Assembly: GCF_028290625.1 (NCBI RefSeq)
Contig: NZ_JAQGJM010000033.1
Location: 31,371-95,370 of the forward strand
Origin: Devosia sp.
GTDB taxonomy: Bacteria; Pseudomonadota; Alphaproteobacteria; Rhizobiales; Devosiaceae
Direction of reading: 5' to 3'
Length of the DNA: 64,000 bases
Within the stretch, counting starts at the first letter, position 1. Each line of letters begins with the position of its first letter. Under the pieces are notes generated by a model. The model was not told the DNA's origin. It worked only from the letters and a program-made list of their open reading frames with translations, and ran no database searches. The position numbers and the translations under genes are program-made. Of the stretch, positions 34,081 to 43,269 are shown in pieces.

Positions 34081-34221
34081 TCACCCCTCTCCCCTCGTGG
34101 GAGAGGGTGCCCGAAGAGCCTGCCCCCGCGAAAGCGGGGGGCGGGTGAGGGGTTTCTTCGGCGATAGCAGCCCCCTCATCCGGCGCTTCGCGCCACCTTC
34201 TCCCACAAGGGGAGAAGGGAG
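34081..34221. repeat. Composite extragenic palindrome downstream of fumC
   Basis: CACCCCTCTCCCCTCGTGGG with GAGAGGGTG forms a first hairpin, CCCCCGCGAAAGCGGGGG a second, and CACCTTCTCCCACAAGG with GGAGAAGG a third. The 141-base element fills most of the gap between fumC and the membrane protein gene. It may end the fumC transcript. Confidence 0.72.
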
Positions 34222-34232
34222 AAAGAGGCGAA

Positions 34233-35633
34233 CTACTTCTTCAACTTGAGCGGGCCCACCATCTGCTCGGGTTTTACTTCGGCGTCGAATTCCTCGCCGG
34301 TCAGCAGGCCCAGCGCGATGGCCTCCTCGCGCAGCGTCGTACCATGCTTGTGCGCCGTCTTGGCGATCTTGGCGGCGTTGTCGTAGCCGATCTTGCGATT
34401 GAGCGCGGTCACCAGCATCAGCGATTTGTCGACCAGTTCCTTGATGCGGGCGCGGTCGGGCTCGATGCCGATGGCGCAATTGTCGTTGAAGCTGCGCGCC
34501 GAATCGGCCAGCAGCCGCACCGACTGCAGGAAATTGTAGGCGATCACCGGCTTGAACACGTTGAGCTCGAAATTGCCCTGGCTGGCCGCAAAGCCAATCG
34601 CCGCGTCATTGCCCATCACCTGCACGGCCACCATGGTCATGGCTTCCGACTGGGTCGGATTGACCTTTCCGGGCATGATCGAGGAGCCGGGCTCGTTCTC
34701 GGGAATGGTCAGCTCTCCCAGGCCCGAGCGGGGGCCAGAGGCCAGCCAGCGCACGTCATTGGCGATTTTCATCAGCGCGGCGGCAAGCTGCTTGAGCGCG
34801 CCCGACGTGCCCACGAAGGCGTCATGGCCAGCCATCACCGCATATTTGTTCGGTGCGGTGACGAAATCCTGGCCGGTCAGCTTGGCGATCTCAGCGGCGA
34901 CGGTCACGCCGTAATCGGGATGGGCATTGAGCCCGGTGCCGACCGCGGTGCCGCCCAGCGCCAGTTCCTTGAGCTGCGGCAGGGTCGCCTTGATGGCTTT
35001 GACAGCCAGCTCGATCTGCGCGACCCAGCCGCTCATTTCCTGGCCCAGCGTCAGGGGCGTCGCGTCCTGCAAATGGGTGCGGCCGATCTTGACCACATCC
35101 ATGAATTCCTCGGACTTGGATTCCAGCGTCGCGCGCAGCTTTTCAACGCGCGGGAACAGGTAGTTCTCCAGCGCCTCGACCGCCGCGATGTGCATCGCGG
35201 TCGGATAGGTGTCGTTGGACGACTGGCTCATATTGACGTGGTCGTTGGGATGCACGGGCTTCTTGGAGCCCATCGTGCCGCCGGCCAACTCGATGGCGCG
35301 GTTCGAGATGACCTCGTTGACATTCATGTTGGACTGCGTGCCCGAACCGGTCTGCCATACCACCAGCGGGAAATGCTCTTCCAGCTTGCCGGCGATCACT
35401 TCGTCGGCCGCCGCCACGATCAGGTCGCGGGTTTTTTCGTCGAGCAGGCCCAGCTTGTGGTTGGCCAGGGCCGCGGCCTTCTTGAGAATGCCGAACGCGG
35501 TGATGATCTCTTTGGGCATCTTTTCGCCGCCAATGTCGAAATTGGCCAGGCTTCGAGCCGTCTGCGCGCCATAATACTTGGCCGACGGCACATTAATGGT
35601 GCCCATCGAGTCCGATTCAACGCGCATGCTCAT
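34233..35633 (-). CDS. fumC: Fumarate hydratase, class II
   Basis: 466 residues. Iron-independent fumarase of the citric acid cycle. Signature [13 protein letters not shown] and [19 protein letters not shown] are intact, as is the catalytic-His segment [14 protein letters not shown]. The length matches FumC. The start [16 protein letters not shown] is normal. A monocistronic unit between a composite repeat and rpmF. Confidence 0.96.
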   Translation of the reverse strand: MSMRVESDSMGTINVPSAKYYGAQTARSLANFDIGGEKMPKEIITAFGILKKAAALANHKLGLLDEKTRDLIVAAADEVIAGKLEEHFPLVVWQTGSGTQSNMNVNEVISNRAIELAGGTMGSKKPVHPNDHVNMSQSSNDTYPTAMHIAAVEALENYLFPRVEKLRATLESKSEEFMDVVKIGRTHLQDATPLTLGQEMSGWVAQIELAVKAIKATLPQLKELALGGTAVGTGLNAHPDYGVTVAAEIAKLTGQDFVTAPNKYAVMAGHDAFVGTSGALKQLAAALMKIANDVRWLASGPRSGLGELTIPENEPGSSIMPGKVNPTQSEAMTMVAVQVMGNDAAIGFAASQGNFELNVFKPVIAYNFLQSVRLLADSARSFNDNCAIGIEPDRARIKELVDKSLMLVTALNRKIGYDNAAKIAKTAHKHGTTLREEAIALGLLTGEEFDAEVKPEQMVGPLKLKK

Positions 35634-35784
35634 GGAAAATCTCCGAGTTCTGAGAGCCTGGCCGGGCTTAGGCCGACATCAGGAATATGGCAAGTCTCAG
35701 CCGCCCCCGCGGCACAGCAAAACGGCCGATCCCTGGTGGGACCGGCCGCATGCAAATCTTCAAACCGGGCGCAAACGCGCCGGC

Positions 35785-35964
35785 TTATTTCTTGACGTCG
35801 AGGATCTGCCGGCCGCGATACATGCCGGTCTTGAGATCGACGTGATGCGGGCGACGCAGCTCGCCAGAATCCTTGTCTTCGACATAGGATGCAGTGGCGA
35901 GGGCATCGTGCGAGCGGCGGAAGCCGCGCTTCATCGGCGAGGTCTTTCGTTTTGGAACTGCCAT
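35785..35964 (-). CDS. rpmF: 50S ribosomal protein L32
   Basis: 59 residues, read directly from the sequence: begins [20 protein letters not shown] and ends [13 protein letters not shown]. It matches the alphaproteobacterial L32, without the zinc-binding cysteines found in some phyla. In this group rpmF commonly lies next to mtgA and near ispA, as here. No binding site better than weak was seen upstream. Highly basic, as expected for an rRNA-binding protein. Confidence 0.95.
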   Translation of the reverse strand: MAVPKRKTSPMKRGFRRSHDALATASYVEDKDSGELRRPHHVDLKTGMYRGRQILDVKK

Positions 35965-36090
35965 GGTCGGTACTCCGAATTCAATATCGTTGCGCCGCCG
36001 AAAGCGGCCCAGAGACGTTAAGCTCTGTAGGGATTGGCGCCGTCTATAGAGGAGAATGGGGGGCTTGGCTAGAGCCTTTTGCAGGCTGCG

Positions 36091-36807
36091 TCACAGCGCC
36101 AGCCTGCCGTTTTCGCCGACGCAATCGGCACGCTCGCCATACTGGTTGACCCGGTCCTCGATGACCGCCGCAATGCGCCGCTGATTGGCCGATGGCCGGC
36201 CCGGCAGCCGCAGCATCGGATTTGGCAGCGCGGTGGTCAACAGCGCCGCAGCCGACCGGCTCAGGGCATCGGGTTCGACGCCGAATGCCGCCTGCGCACC
36301 GGCCTCGATCCCGAACTGTCCACTGGGTCCCCATTCGGCGATATTGAGATAGATTTCCATGATCCGTCGCTTCGGCAGCACCAGGTCGACATAGAGCGCC
36401 AGCGGGATTTCCAGCCCCTTGCGAATATAGCTTTCGCCATTCCACAGGAACAGGTTGCGCGCCACCTGCATGGTGATGGTGGAGGCGCCGCGCACCGGTT
36501 TTCCGGAAAACAGGTCAGTGACTTCATCGCGCAATGCGGCGATATCCACGCCCCAGTGACGGCAGAACTGGCCGTCTTCAGAAAGGATCACCGAGGCCTT
36601 GAGCCGATCAGAGATCTGACCAATATCGCGCCATTGGCGGATCACCGGCTGACCGGTGACATAGCGCTGCAGCATGGGCACGGAAATGGGATCGACGAAC
36701 AGATAAACCGGCGTCAGCACCACCGGGATGGCGACGAGCACGACCATGAGCCGCGCGAACCAGCGCACCGCCCCCCACATGCCCCTGGATTTCCGTCTCC
36801 GCGCCAT
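36091..36807 (-). CDS. mtgA: Monofunctional biosynthetic peptidoglycan transglycosylase
   Basis: 238 residues. Glycosyltransferase family 51 enzyme that polymerises lipid II. One N-terminal membrane segment (ARLMVVLVAIPVVLTPVYLF) anchors a periplasmic domain with the catalytic glutamate in VILSEDGQFCRHWGVD and RGASTITMQVARNLFLW. There is no transpeptidase domain. I set the start at 36807 (MARRRKSRGMWG); the frame continues upstream only through a repeat element. It lies upstream of rpmF in the same direction. Confidence 0.93.
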   Translation of the reverse strand: MARRRKSRGMWGAVRWFARLMVVLVAIPVVLTPVYLFVDPISVPMLQRYVTGQPVIRQWRDIGQISDRLKASVILSEDGQFCRHWGVDIAALRDEVTDLFSGKPVRGASTITMQVARNLFLWNGESYIRKGLEIPLALYVDLVLPKRRIMEIYLNIAEWGPSGQFGIEAGAQAAFGVEPDALSRSAAALLTTALPNPMLRLPGRPSANQRRIAAVIEDRVNQYGERADCVGENGRLAL

Positions 36808-36850
36808 GGCTTTGCAATAGCTGGCGGTTCCTTTGAAATCCAGTGCCCGC

Positions 36851-36981
36851 CCTCGTGGTTCGAGGCTCTTGAAGAACTCGCACCTCACCATGAGGGCTGC
36901 TTGGCTTCGGCGCCTCTGCAATCCGCACTCCCAGTAGCCCTCATGGTGAGCGGGAGCCCTTGCGACCCTCGAACCACGAGG
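36851..36981. repeat. Nested palindromic element, copy 2 (131 bp)
   Basis: Same design as the element at 20834: outer arms CCTCGTGGTTCGAG / CTCGAACCACGAGG and inner arms CCTCACCATGAGGG / CCCTCATGGTGAG. The two copies share most bases in the arms and differ in the central spacer. It lies between the divergent genes mtgA and ispA, 44 bp from the mtgA start, so promoters must be inside it or in the small spaces beside it. Confidence 0.84.
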
Positions 36982-37029
36982 CCGTACCACCATCTTGCCG
37001 CCGCGCATCCAACCCGCTAGCAACGTCAC

Positions 37030-37932
37030 ATGTACGATTTTACCGCCGACATTGCCGACTGCGCCCTTGCCGTCGAAACGGCGCTGGAAAAATTCCTGAC
37101 CGCCGAGCGCCTCTCAGGCCCCGGTCCGGCCGCCGAGCGGCTGGTCGCGGCCATGCGCCATGGCAGCCTCAATGGCGGCAAGCGGCTGCGTCCGCTGCTG
37201 GTACGCCAGGCTGGCGCCATCTTCGGCGTCCCCGCGAGCCAATCGCTGATCGCCGGCCTCGCGATCGAGGCGGTGCACTGCTATTCGCTGATTCACGACG
37301 ACCTGCCGGCCATGGACGACGACGACCTGCGCCGCGGCCAGCCGACCGTGCACAAGGCCTATGACGACGCCACCGCGATCCTGGCCGGCGATGCGCTGCT
37401 GACACACGCCTTTGGCCTGCTGGCCAATCCCGAGTGCCATCCCGATCCCGCCATTCGCATCGCGCTGGTTGCCGAACTGGTGGCTGGCAGCGGCGCCGGC
37501 GGCATGGCGGGCGGGCAGATGCGCGATATCGAGGGCGAGCGCGGCGGCTTTTCGGGCGACGACATCGCCATTATGCAGGCGATGAAGACCGGCGCCCTGA
37601 TCCGCGCCAGCGTCCGCATCGGTGCCATCCTCGGCGGCGCCGACGCCCGCGCGCTCTCGGCGCTGACCGCTTATGCGGAGGCTGCCGGTCGCGCGTTCCA
37701 GCTCGCCGACGACCTGCTCGACGTGACCGCCACCCCCGAAGCCATGGGCAAGGCCACCGGCAAGGACGCCGCGGCGGGCAAGCAGACGCTCGTCGCCCGC
37801 ATCGGCGTCGATGAGGCGCGCCAACACTTGGCAGCCATCATCAACGACGCCGTCTCGGCCTTGCGCACCTTCGGTCCCAAGGCCGATGGGTTGCGCGCCA
37901 CTGCCCGCTATTTCGCCAGCCGGCAGAGTTGA
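37030..37932 (+). CDS. ispA: Polyprenyl synthetase, farnesyl diphosphate synthase type
   Basis: 300 residues. Condenses C5 isoprenoid units to C15 farnesyl diphosphate. First aspartate-rich motif DDLPAMDDDDLRRG and second AFQLADDLLDVT are intact, with GGKRLRPLL upstream. The two residues ahead of the first motif (LIH) are consistent with a short-chain product. The start lies in a gap with the nested palindrome. The stop is followed 2 bp later by the MOSC gene start. Confidence 0.94.
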   Translation: MYDFTADIADCALAVETALEKFLTAERLSGPGPAAERLVAAMRHGSLNGGKRLRPLLVRQAGAIFGVPASQSLIAGLAIEAVHCYSLIHDDLPAMDDDDLRRGQPTVHKAYDDATAILAGDALLTHAFGLLANPECHPDPAIRIALVAELVAGSGAGGMAGGQMRDIEGERGGFSGDDIAIMQAMKTGALIRASVRIGAILGGADARALSALTAYAEAAGRAFQLADDLLDVTATPEAMGKATGKDAAAGKQTLVARIGVDEARQHLAAIINDAVSALRTFGPKADGLRATARYFASRQS

Positions 37933-37934
37933 AC

Positions 37935-38570
37935 ATGGCAAGCCTGCTCAGCGTCAATATTGGCAAGCCCCAGCCCATTCCCGGCCACAAGGCGCCGACC
38001 GGCATTTTCAAGCAGCCGGTCACCGGCCCCGTCGCCATCACCCCGCTCGAGGTAGCGGGGGACGCCATCATCGATCGCCGCCACCACGGTGGTCGCGACC
38101 AGGCGGTCTATCTCTACTTCGCCCAGGACTATGACTGGTGGAGCCAACAGCTCGGCCAAACCATCGCGCCCGGCACCTTTGGCGAAAACCTCACCATTGC
38201 TAGCGTCGATGGACAGGCGGTCGCCATTGGTGATCGCTTTGCCATTGGCGATGTGGTGCTGGAAGTCACCTATCACCGCACGCCCTGCATGACGCTGGCC
38301 GCGCGCATGGGCGACAATGGCTTCGTCAAGCGCTTCGCCAGCGCACTTCGCCCCGGCGCCTATTGCCGCGTCATCACGCCCGGCAATGTCGAAGGCGGGA
38401 TGAGCGTCACCTACACGCCGTTTGCCGGCGAACGCGTCACCGTCACCGAACTGATGGCGCTCGATGGGGTGCGCGAGCTGGACCCCGCCTTCATGCGGCG
38501 GGCGCTCGCCACGCCAATCCGCGACAAGACGCGCGTCAAATACGAAGCGCGCCTCAACCAACTGTTCTGA
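37935..38570 (+). CDS. MOSC domain-containing protein (YiiM-like)
   Basis: 211 residues. The MOSC fold binds molybdenum cofactor or transfers sulfur. Landmarks: DRRHHGGRDQAVYLY, the cysteine region YHRTPCMTLAARMG (likely metal/sulfur ligand) and a C-terminal alpha-helical part. YiiM homologues reduce N-hydroxylated bases such as 6-hydroxylaminopurine. It begins 3 bp after the ispA stop, so it should be translated from the ispA message. The electron donor is unknown. Confidence 0.9.
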   Translation: MASLLSVNIGKPQPIPGHKAPTGIFKQPVTGPVAITPLEVAGDAIIDRRHHGGRDQAVYLYFAQDYDWWSQQLGQTIAPGTFGENLTIASVDGQAVAIGDRFAIGDVVLEVTYHRTPCMTLAARMGDNGFVKRFASALRPGAYCRVITPGNVEGGMSVTYTPFAGERVTVTELMALDGVRELDPAFMRRALATPIRDKTRVKYEARLNQLF

Positions 38571-38579
38571 GAAAAACCC

Positions 38580-39065
38580 ATGAGTCTCGCTAGCGTCAAA
38601 GCCGACCTCGCCGCCCGTGCGCCGGACCTGTCGGTGCTCGAAACCGAAGGCTCGACCGCCACGGTGCAGTCGGCGGCAGAAGTGCACGGCGTCGAACCCG
38701 GCCAGATCGCCAAGACCCTGTGCATTCGCGTCAGTGGCGAGGTTTTCCTCTTGGTCACCCGTGGCGATGCGCGGCTGGACAATCAGAAATCCAAAGCCGC
38801 TTTTGGCGGCCGCCCGCGCATGCTGGGCGCCGAGGAGGTCGAGCAATTGACCAGCCACAAGGTCGGCGGCGTTTGCCCCTTCGGCCTGCCCGCGCCGCTG
38901 CCGATCCATCTGGATACATCGCTCAAGGTCTATGACATTGTCATTCCAGCCGGTGGCTCCACCCACGCCTCGGTGCGGCTGACGGTGGATCGGCTGGCGC
39001 AATTGTGCGGCGGCAAATGGGTGGATGCGTGCCAACCGCCCGCTAACGAGGAATACGTTTCATGA
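38580..39065 (+). CDS. YbaK/EbsC family aminoacyl-tRNA deacylase
   Basis: 161 residues. Trans-editing domain that removes wrongly attached amino acids from tRNA, in E. coli Cys from tRNA(Pro). Family landmarks: IAKTLCIRVSGEVFLLV, DNQKSKAAFGG, and the GGVCPFGLP loop. It follows the MOSC gene by 9 bp and overlaps the next gene by 4 bp (ATGA), so it is in the ispA operon. Confidence 0.9.
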   Translation: MSLASVKADLAARAPDLSVLETEGSTATVQSAAEVHGVEPGQIAKTLCIRVSGEVFLLVTRGDARLDNQKSKAAFGGRPRMLGAEEVEQLTSHKVGGVCPFGLPAPLPIHLDTSLKVYDIVIPAGGSTHASVRLTVDRLAQLCGGKWVDACQPPANEEYVS

Positions 39066-39424
39066 TCTTGGCGCTGCTGATCGTCGTCACCCTCATCAAC
39101 GTACTGGTCGCGGCAGGTTTCTCCCTCGCCGGGGTGTTCTTTCCCGGCTTCATCGTCAGGGACGGCGAGGGCTCGCACACCGCAAAAGTTTTTGCGCTCT
39201 ACGGCGTCGCACGCTCGATCCCGCTGCTATTGGCGGTGCTGTGGGCGGCGTTCCGCGCCGATCTGCCGGCCCTGATCTGGCTGGGCCTGCTGGCTGGCGT
39301 GATCCAACTCGCAGATGCGGCAGTGGGCACCCAGACCGGCGACAAGCTCAAGGTCTGGGGACCGCTGGGGCTGGGGATCATTCAGCTCGTGGGCGTGCTC
39401 CTGGCATTCTGGTTCGGCGCGTAG
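39062..39424 (+). CDS. Hypothetical inner-membrane protein
   Basis: 120 residues with about four membrane segments and little else (LALLIVVTLINVLVAAGFSL at the start and PLGLGIIQLVGVLLAFWF at the end). Similar four-helix small proteins of unknown function are common in alphaproteobacteria. The start overlaps the ybaK stop. Its last 43 bp overlap the end of the convergent kinase-like gene. Codon-position composition supports both frames. Confidence 0.72.
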   Translation: MILALLIVVTLINVLVAAGFSLAGVFFPGFIVRDGEGSHTAKVFALYGVARSIPLLLAVLWAAFRADLPALIWLGLLAGVIQLADAAVGTQTGDKLKVWGPLGLGIIQLVGVLLAFWFGA

Positions 39425-39969
39425 TCGCGCTCGACAAAAGCCGACGGCGCGGTCCGCGCTGTCCATGCCGCAATCACCCGGGCGACATTGTCCTCGACAT
39501 CCGCTTCCGACTGAACCTCGAAATCGTAGCGCAGGCCATGGTGGATGGTGTGGTAGTCGCGTTCGGCGCTGCCGATCTCGCGGTCGCCACGCGCGGCCTC
39601 GCGCCGGTTGAGTTCGGCCACCGAGCAATGCACGCCGACGAAGAACACATCGAACGGCGCCAGCAGCGTGATCAAATCTTCATGCCAGCCGGGCGTATCG
39701 ACGATGTGCTCGACAATCAGATTGTTTCCAGCCTCGGCATAGGCGGCCAGCGACTGGTGAAACCCATCGAAGAACTGGCCGCGCATGTCGCGCCATTTGA
39801 ACTCACCGCTCTTGATACGCGCCGATGGCAGCACGCCCGCATCGCGCAGGTGATCGATGGAAATATGCCAGAACGGTTGATCGATTTTCGCCTGCACGCC
39901 CCGCGCCAGCGTCGATTTTCCGCTGCTGGACGCACCGTGGATGAAAATGATGCTGGCAGGACGCTCCAT
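39382..39969 (-). CDS. Chloramphenicol phosphotransferase-like P-loop kinase
   Basis: 195 residues from ATG 39969. Walker A FIHGASSSGKSTLARG opens the protein, followed by DHLRDAGVLPS, NLIVEHIVDTPGWHEDL and VGVHCSVAELNRREAARGDR, as in the CPT-like family. Chloramphenicol kinases of Streptomyces belong to it, but most members have unknown substrates, so resistance is not claimed. The C-terminal 15 residues are encoded in the overlap with the convergent membrane-protein gene, so either end may be shorter in reality. Confidence 0.83.
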   Translation of the reverse strand: MERPASIIFIHGASSSGKSTLARGVQAKIDQPFWHISIDHLRDAGVLPSARIKSGEFKWRDMRGQFFDGFHQSLAAYAEAGNNLIVEHIVDTPGWHEDLITLLAPFDVFFVGVHCSVAELNRREAARGDREIGSAERDYHTIHHGLRYDFEVQSEADVEDNVARVIAAWTARTAPSAFVERDYAPNQNARSTPTS

Positions 39970-39973
39970 GCGG

Positions 39974-40309
39974 CTAGGCCGCCGGGGCTGGGGCTGGGAC
40001 GTCGGGCATGCACATGGCAACAGCTTCGTCGATATTCTCGGGCGATTCCGTACACCGCGGCAGACTGGCGCTGAGCACAAATACCGCGACGAACGACGCC
40101 ACCGCCACCACACCGCCGGCAGTGATCAGGGTCCGCGCAATGCGGAACCGGGGATCGGCAAAGGCGCCCTGAACGCGGGACAGGAAGTTTTTCGGCCGCT
40201 CCTCACGCGCGGAGGAGCGACCCACCAGGATCAGCAGCATCACGGCGCCGACGGCGAAACAGACGACGCTGGCCAGCATGACGCCGTTCAGAAGGTTGAC
40301 AATGAGCAT
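39974..40309 (-). CDS. Hypothetical membrane protein downstream of ispG
   Basis: 111 residues, two membrane segments (MLASVVCFAVGAVMLLILVG and AGGVVAVASFVAVFVLSASL) with a basic loop between (SSAREERPKNFLSRVQG). The start is 1 bp from the ispG stop and the end is 4 bp before the kinase-like gene start, so ispG, this gene and the kinase are probably one transcript. No family recognised. Confidence 0.7.
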   Translation of the reverse strand: MLIVNLLNGVMLASVVCFAVGAVMLLILVGRSSAREERPKNFLSRVQGAFADPRFRIARTLITAGGVVAVASFVAVFVLSASLPRCTESPENIDEAVAMCMPDVPAPAPAA

Positions 40310-40310
40310 G

Positions 40311-41552
40311 CTATTCCGCCGCCACCTTGTCGCCGGTTCCGAATTTCTTCTCGATATAGTCCGCCACCATCACCTTGAACTGACCGGCCACATCCGCCCC
40401 GCGCAGGGTGGCGACCTTCTGGCCATCGACAAACACCGGTGCGGCCGGGGTTTCGCCGGTGCCGGGCAGGGAAATGCCGATATTGGCGTGCTTGCTTTCG
40501 CCCGGCCCGTTGACGATGCAACCCATCACCGCGACCGACAGCGTTTCGACGCCCGGATAGCGTTCCTTCCATTCGGGCATCGAGGACGACAGGTGATCTT
40601 GGATGTCCTTGGCCAGATGCTGGAACGTATTGGACGTGGTGCGCCCGCAGCCGGGGCAGGCCGCGACCACCGGCAGGAACTGCCGGAAGCCCATGGTCTG
40701 CAACAGTTCCTGCGCCACCTTGACCTCGGTGGTGCGATCGCCACCCGGCTCGGGCGTCAGCGAAATGCGGATGGTGTCGCCAATGCCCTGCTGCAGCAGA
40801 ATACCCATGGCGGCCGAGGAGGCAACGACGCCCTTGGTGCCCATGCCAGCCTCGGTCAGCCCCAGATGCAGCGCATAATCGCAACGCGCCGACAGGTCCT
40901 GATAGACCGCGATCAGATGCTGCACGTCCGAGACCTTGGTCGAGAGGATGATCTTGTCGCGCCCCATGCCCAGCGCTTCGGCGCGCTGCGCCGAGAGCAA
41001 TGCCGACTGGATGATCGCCTCGCGCTGCACTGCCGCAGCCGAAATCGGCGTGGCGGAGGTGGCGTTTTCGTCCATCAGCTTGGTCAGAAGTTCCTCGTCG
41101 AGCGAGCCCCAGTTCACCCCGATGCGAACCGGCTTGTTGTACCGGTTGGCGATCTCGATCAGCGTCGAAAACTGCGTATCGCGCTTGGCCTTGAAGCCCA
41201 CATTGCCCGGATTGATGCGATATTTCGCCAGCGCCTCGGCGCATGCCGGATGGTCGGTCAGCAGCTTGTGGCCGATATAATGGAAGTCGCCGACCAGAGG
41301 CACGTCATAACCCATGAAGGCCAGGCGATCGCGAATGATCGGCACGGCAGCGGCGCTTTCGTCACGGTCGACCGTGATACGCACGATTTCCGAGCCAGCC
41401 CGCGCCAGTTGCATGACCTGCTTCACCGTCGCGTCGATATCGGCCGTATCGGTATTGGTCATCGATTGGACGACCACGGGCGCGCCGCCGCCGACCATGA
41501 CGCCGCCGACATCCACACCTATCGATTGCCTGCGTTGCGCGGGACCAGACAT
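40311..41552 (-). CDS. ispG: 4-hydroxy-3-methylbut-2-en-1-yl diphosphate synthase
   Basis: 413 residues. [4Fe-4S] enzyme of the non-mevalonate isoprenoid pathway. N-terminal barrel ([19 protein letters not shown]) and C-terminal reductase-like domain with the cluster cysteines in [15 protein letters not shown] and [12 protein letters not shown]. Normal length for alphaproteobacterial IspG. ispA, which uses pathway products, is 3 kb away on the other strand. It leads an apparent three-gene unit. Confidence 0.95.
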   Translation of the reverse strand: MSGPAQRRQSIGVDVGGVMVGGGAPVVVQSMTNTDTADIDATVKQVMQLARAGSEIVRITVDRDESAAAVPIIRDRLAFMGYDVPLVGDFHYIGHKLLTDHPACAEALAKYRINPGNVGFKAKRDTQFSTLIEIANRYNKPVRIGVNWGSLDEELLTKLMDENATSATPISAAAVQREAIIQSALLSAQRAEALGMGRDKIILSTKVSDVQHLIAVYQDLSARCDYALHLGLTEAGMGTKGVVASSAAMGILLQQGIGDTIRISLTPEPGGDRTTEVKVAQELLQTMGFRQFLPVVAACPGCGRTTSNTFQHLAKDIQDHLSSSMPEWKERYPGVETLSVAVMGCIVNGPGESKHANIGISLPGTGETPAAPVFVDGQKVATLRGADVAGQFKVMVADYIEKKFGTGDKVAAE

Positions 41553-41681
41553 GCAAAACCTCTGCCTTCTCTGAGGGGAGAAATAAGCCTAGGACGCTAG
41601 CAACGCAATGTTTCTGAATGATGTCGAACCGACGCACCCTGCCTCGTCGTGTGGTATGAACCCTGACCACGGAACGTTTCC

Positions 41682-41891
41682 ATGTCCTTCCAAGCCTATC
41701 TCGACAATATCGAAAAGCAGACCGGCATTTCGCCGGACCAATTCATTGAGCTGGCAAAGACCAAGGGGTTCACCAAGCCCGGCACCAAGGCGACCCCGAT
41801 AACCGATTGGCTGAAGGCCGACTACAGCCTGGGGCACGGCCACGCCATGGCCATCGTCAAGCTGCTGCGCGAGCGGGGCGGGCTGAGCTGA
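41682..41891 (+). CDS. DUF4287 domain-containing protein
   Basis: 69 residues: SFQAYLDNIEKQTGISPDQF, GFTKPGTKATPITDWLKADY and GHGHAMAIVKLLRE are the whole conserved domain. Soluble, helical. The family occurs alone or fused to DUF5655; its function is unknown. The following esterase starts at the base after this stop codon, so they are translated together. Confidence 0.87.
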   Translation: MSFQAYLDNIEKQTGISPDQFIELAKTKGFTKPGTKATPITDWLKADYSLGHGHAMAIVKLLRERGGLS

Positions 41892-42848
41892 ATGCGCTAT
41901 CTCGGCCTGATCGCCTTGTTGCTATTCGCTGCGCCGGCCGAGGCCAGCACCATCGTGGCGCAAAGCTACGACCTGCCCGCAATGGCCGCTCCGATGGCGG
42001 TCAATGTCTACCGGCCCGATGGCAATCCGCCGCCGCAAGGCTGGCCTGCAGTCTATCTGCTGCATGGCCTGGGCGGCAATCAGGGCGATTGGCTGGTGGC
42101 CGGCAACCTGCAGCCAACGCTGGACGGCCTGATCGCCGACGGCACCGTGCAGCCCATGGTCGTGGTCATGCCGGCTGCCGGCAATAACTGGTATGTCGAT
42201 ACGCGCCCGGCCGGCGGCAAGGACGATGTCGAAACCGCCATCACCAGCCAGTTGCGCGAGAAAATCGAAGCCGATTTTCCGGTCCGCAAGGACGCGGGCG
42301 GACGCGCCATTGCGGGCCTGTCGATGGGCGGCGCAGGTGCGTTGCGGCTGGGGATCGGGCATCCGGACCTCTATGTCGCCATCGCGGCGCTGTCCCCCGC
42401 CATCTGGGAAAACGTGCCGATCGAAGACCTCGACAAGGCGCCCGCCGATATCGACCTGATCATCGATAGCGCCTATTTCCACTGGGCCGATCCCGATACC
42501 CTGACCAGCGGGGTCGACCTGCCGCCCGCCGGGCCGCATTTTTCCGGGGCATTCGGTGATCCGTTCGATGCGCGCCGCTACAATAGCGAAAACGTGTTCA
42601 CGCTCTTGGCCGGCGCGGTCCGCCACGACACGCCGCTCCCCGCCATCTTCATGCTGGTCGGCGATCACGACAGCCACAAGTTGTGGCGCGGCGCCATCGC
42701 GCTCTACGAAACGCTGCTGGCCGACGACCGGACGGTCGCCTTCCGCATCTATGACGGCGACCACTCCTGGGAGCTGTGGCGCGCCCATATCGGGGAAGCG
42801 CTCACCTTCATCAATGCCAATCTCAAGCCGCCGCCCACGGCGCCGTAG
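41892..42848 (+). CDS. Secreted esterase (antigen 85 / EstD-like alpha/beta hydrolase)
   Basis: 318 residues. N-terminal signal peptide (YLGLIALLLFAAPAEA with a probable cut after AEA), then YLLHGLGGNQGDWL, the nucleophile motif AGLSMGGAGAL, and the catalytic His in YDGDHSWELW; the acid lies in LVGDHDSHKLW. Predicted periplasmic. This fold includes feruloyl esterases and mycolyltransferases; the substrate is unknown. No gap from DUF4287. Confidence 0.88.
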   Translation: MRYLGLIALLLFAAPAEASTIVAQSYDLPAMAAPMAVNVYRPDGNPPPQGWPAVYLLHGLGGNQGDWLVAGNLQPTLDGLIADGTVQPMVVVMPAAGNNWYVDTRPAGGKDDVETAITSQLREKIEADFPVRKDAGGRAIAGLSMGGAGALRLGIGHPDLYVAIAALSPAIWENVPIEDLDKAPADIDLIIDSAYFHWADPDTLTSGVDLPPAGPHFSGAFGDPFDARRYNSENVFTLLAGAVRHDTPLPAIFMLVGDHDSHKLWRGAIALYETLLADDRTVAFRIYDGDHSWELWRAHIGEALTFINANLKPPPTAP

Positions 42849-42899
42849 ATTTTGCAGCGACGGTCTTGAACCAATTCGGCCCAGGACCATTTATAGGTC

Positions 42900-43214
42900 A
42901 TGTTCAAGCTCATGACCTCGACCCTGATCCCCCGCATCGTCCTGTTCCGCAAGGAAGTCGTCGTGTTGTGGAAGGCGTTTTTCGCGCCCGAGACGCCGAT
43001 CTACCTCAAGGTCGCGACGGCTTTCGTGGCGTTCTATCTGGTCAATCCGTTCGATATCGTGCCAGATTTCATCCCGATGCTCGGCTGGGTCGACGACATC
43101 GTACTGGTGCCGCTGATGGTGAGCTGGATCGTCTCGCGCCTGCCCATCAAGGTGCGTGCCGACCACCGCGACCGCAATGATCGCACAATCAATGGGCGGG
43201 CGCGGCGGCTCTAA
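42900..43214 (+). CDS. YkvA family (DUF1232) membrane protein
   Basis: 104 residues. The core is the DUF1232 motif KVATAFVAFYLVNPFDIVPD followed by FIPMLGWVDDIVLVPLMVS, forming one or two membrane segments. The function is unknown. It has a poor ribosome binding site and lies 51 bp after the esterase. The last 20 residues are highly basic (DHRDRNDRTINGRARRL). Confidence 0.87.
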   Translation: MFKLMTSTLIPRIVLFRKEVVVLWKAFFAPETPIYLKVATAFVAFYLVNPFDIVPDFIPMLGWVDDIVLVPLMVSWIVSRLPIKVRADHRDRNDRTINGRARRL

Positions 43215-43269
43215 ACGCAGAGTTATCCCAGCGCCGAACTATTGCAGCATCTATCCCACCCACCGGGCC

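Noticed and set aside
39382..39969. Chloramphenicol resistance gene
   Set aside because: The fold is that of the CPT-like family, but resemblance is general and the family is mostly of unknown substrate. A resistance call is not supported.
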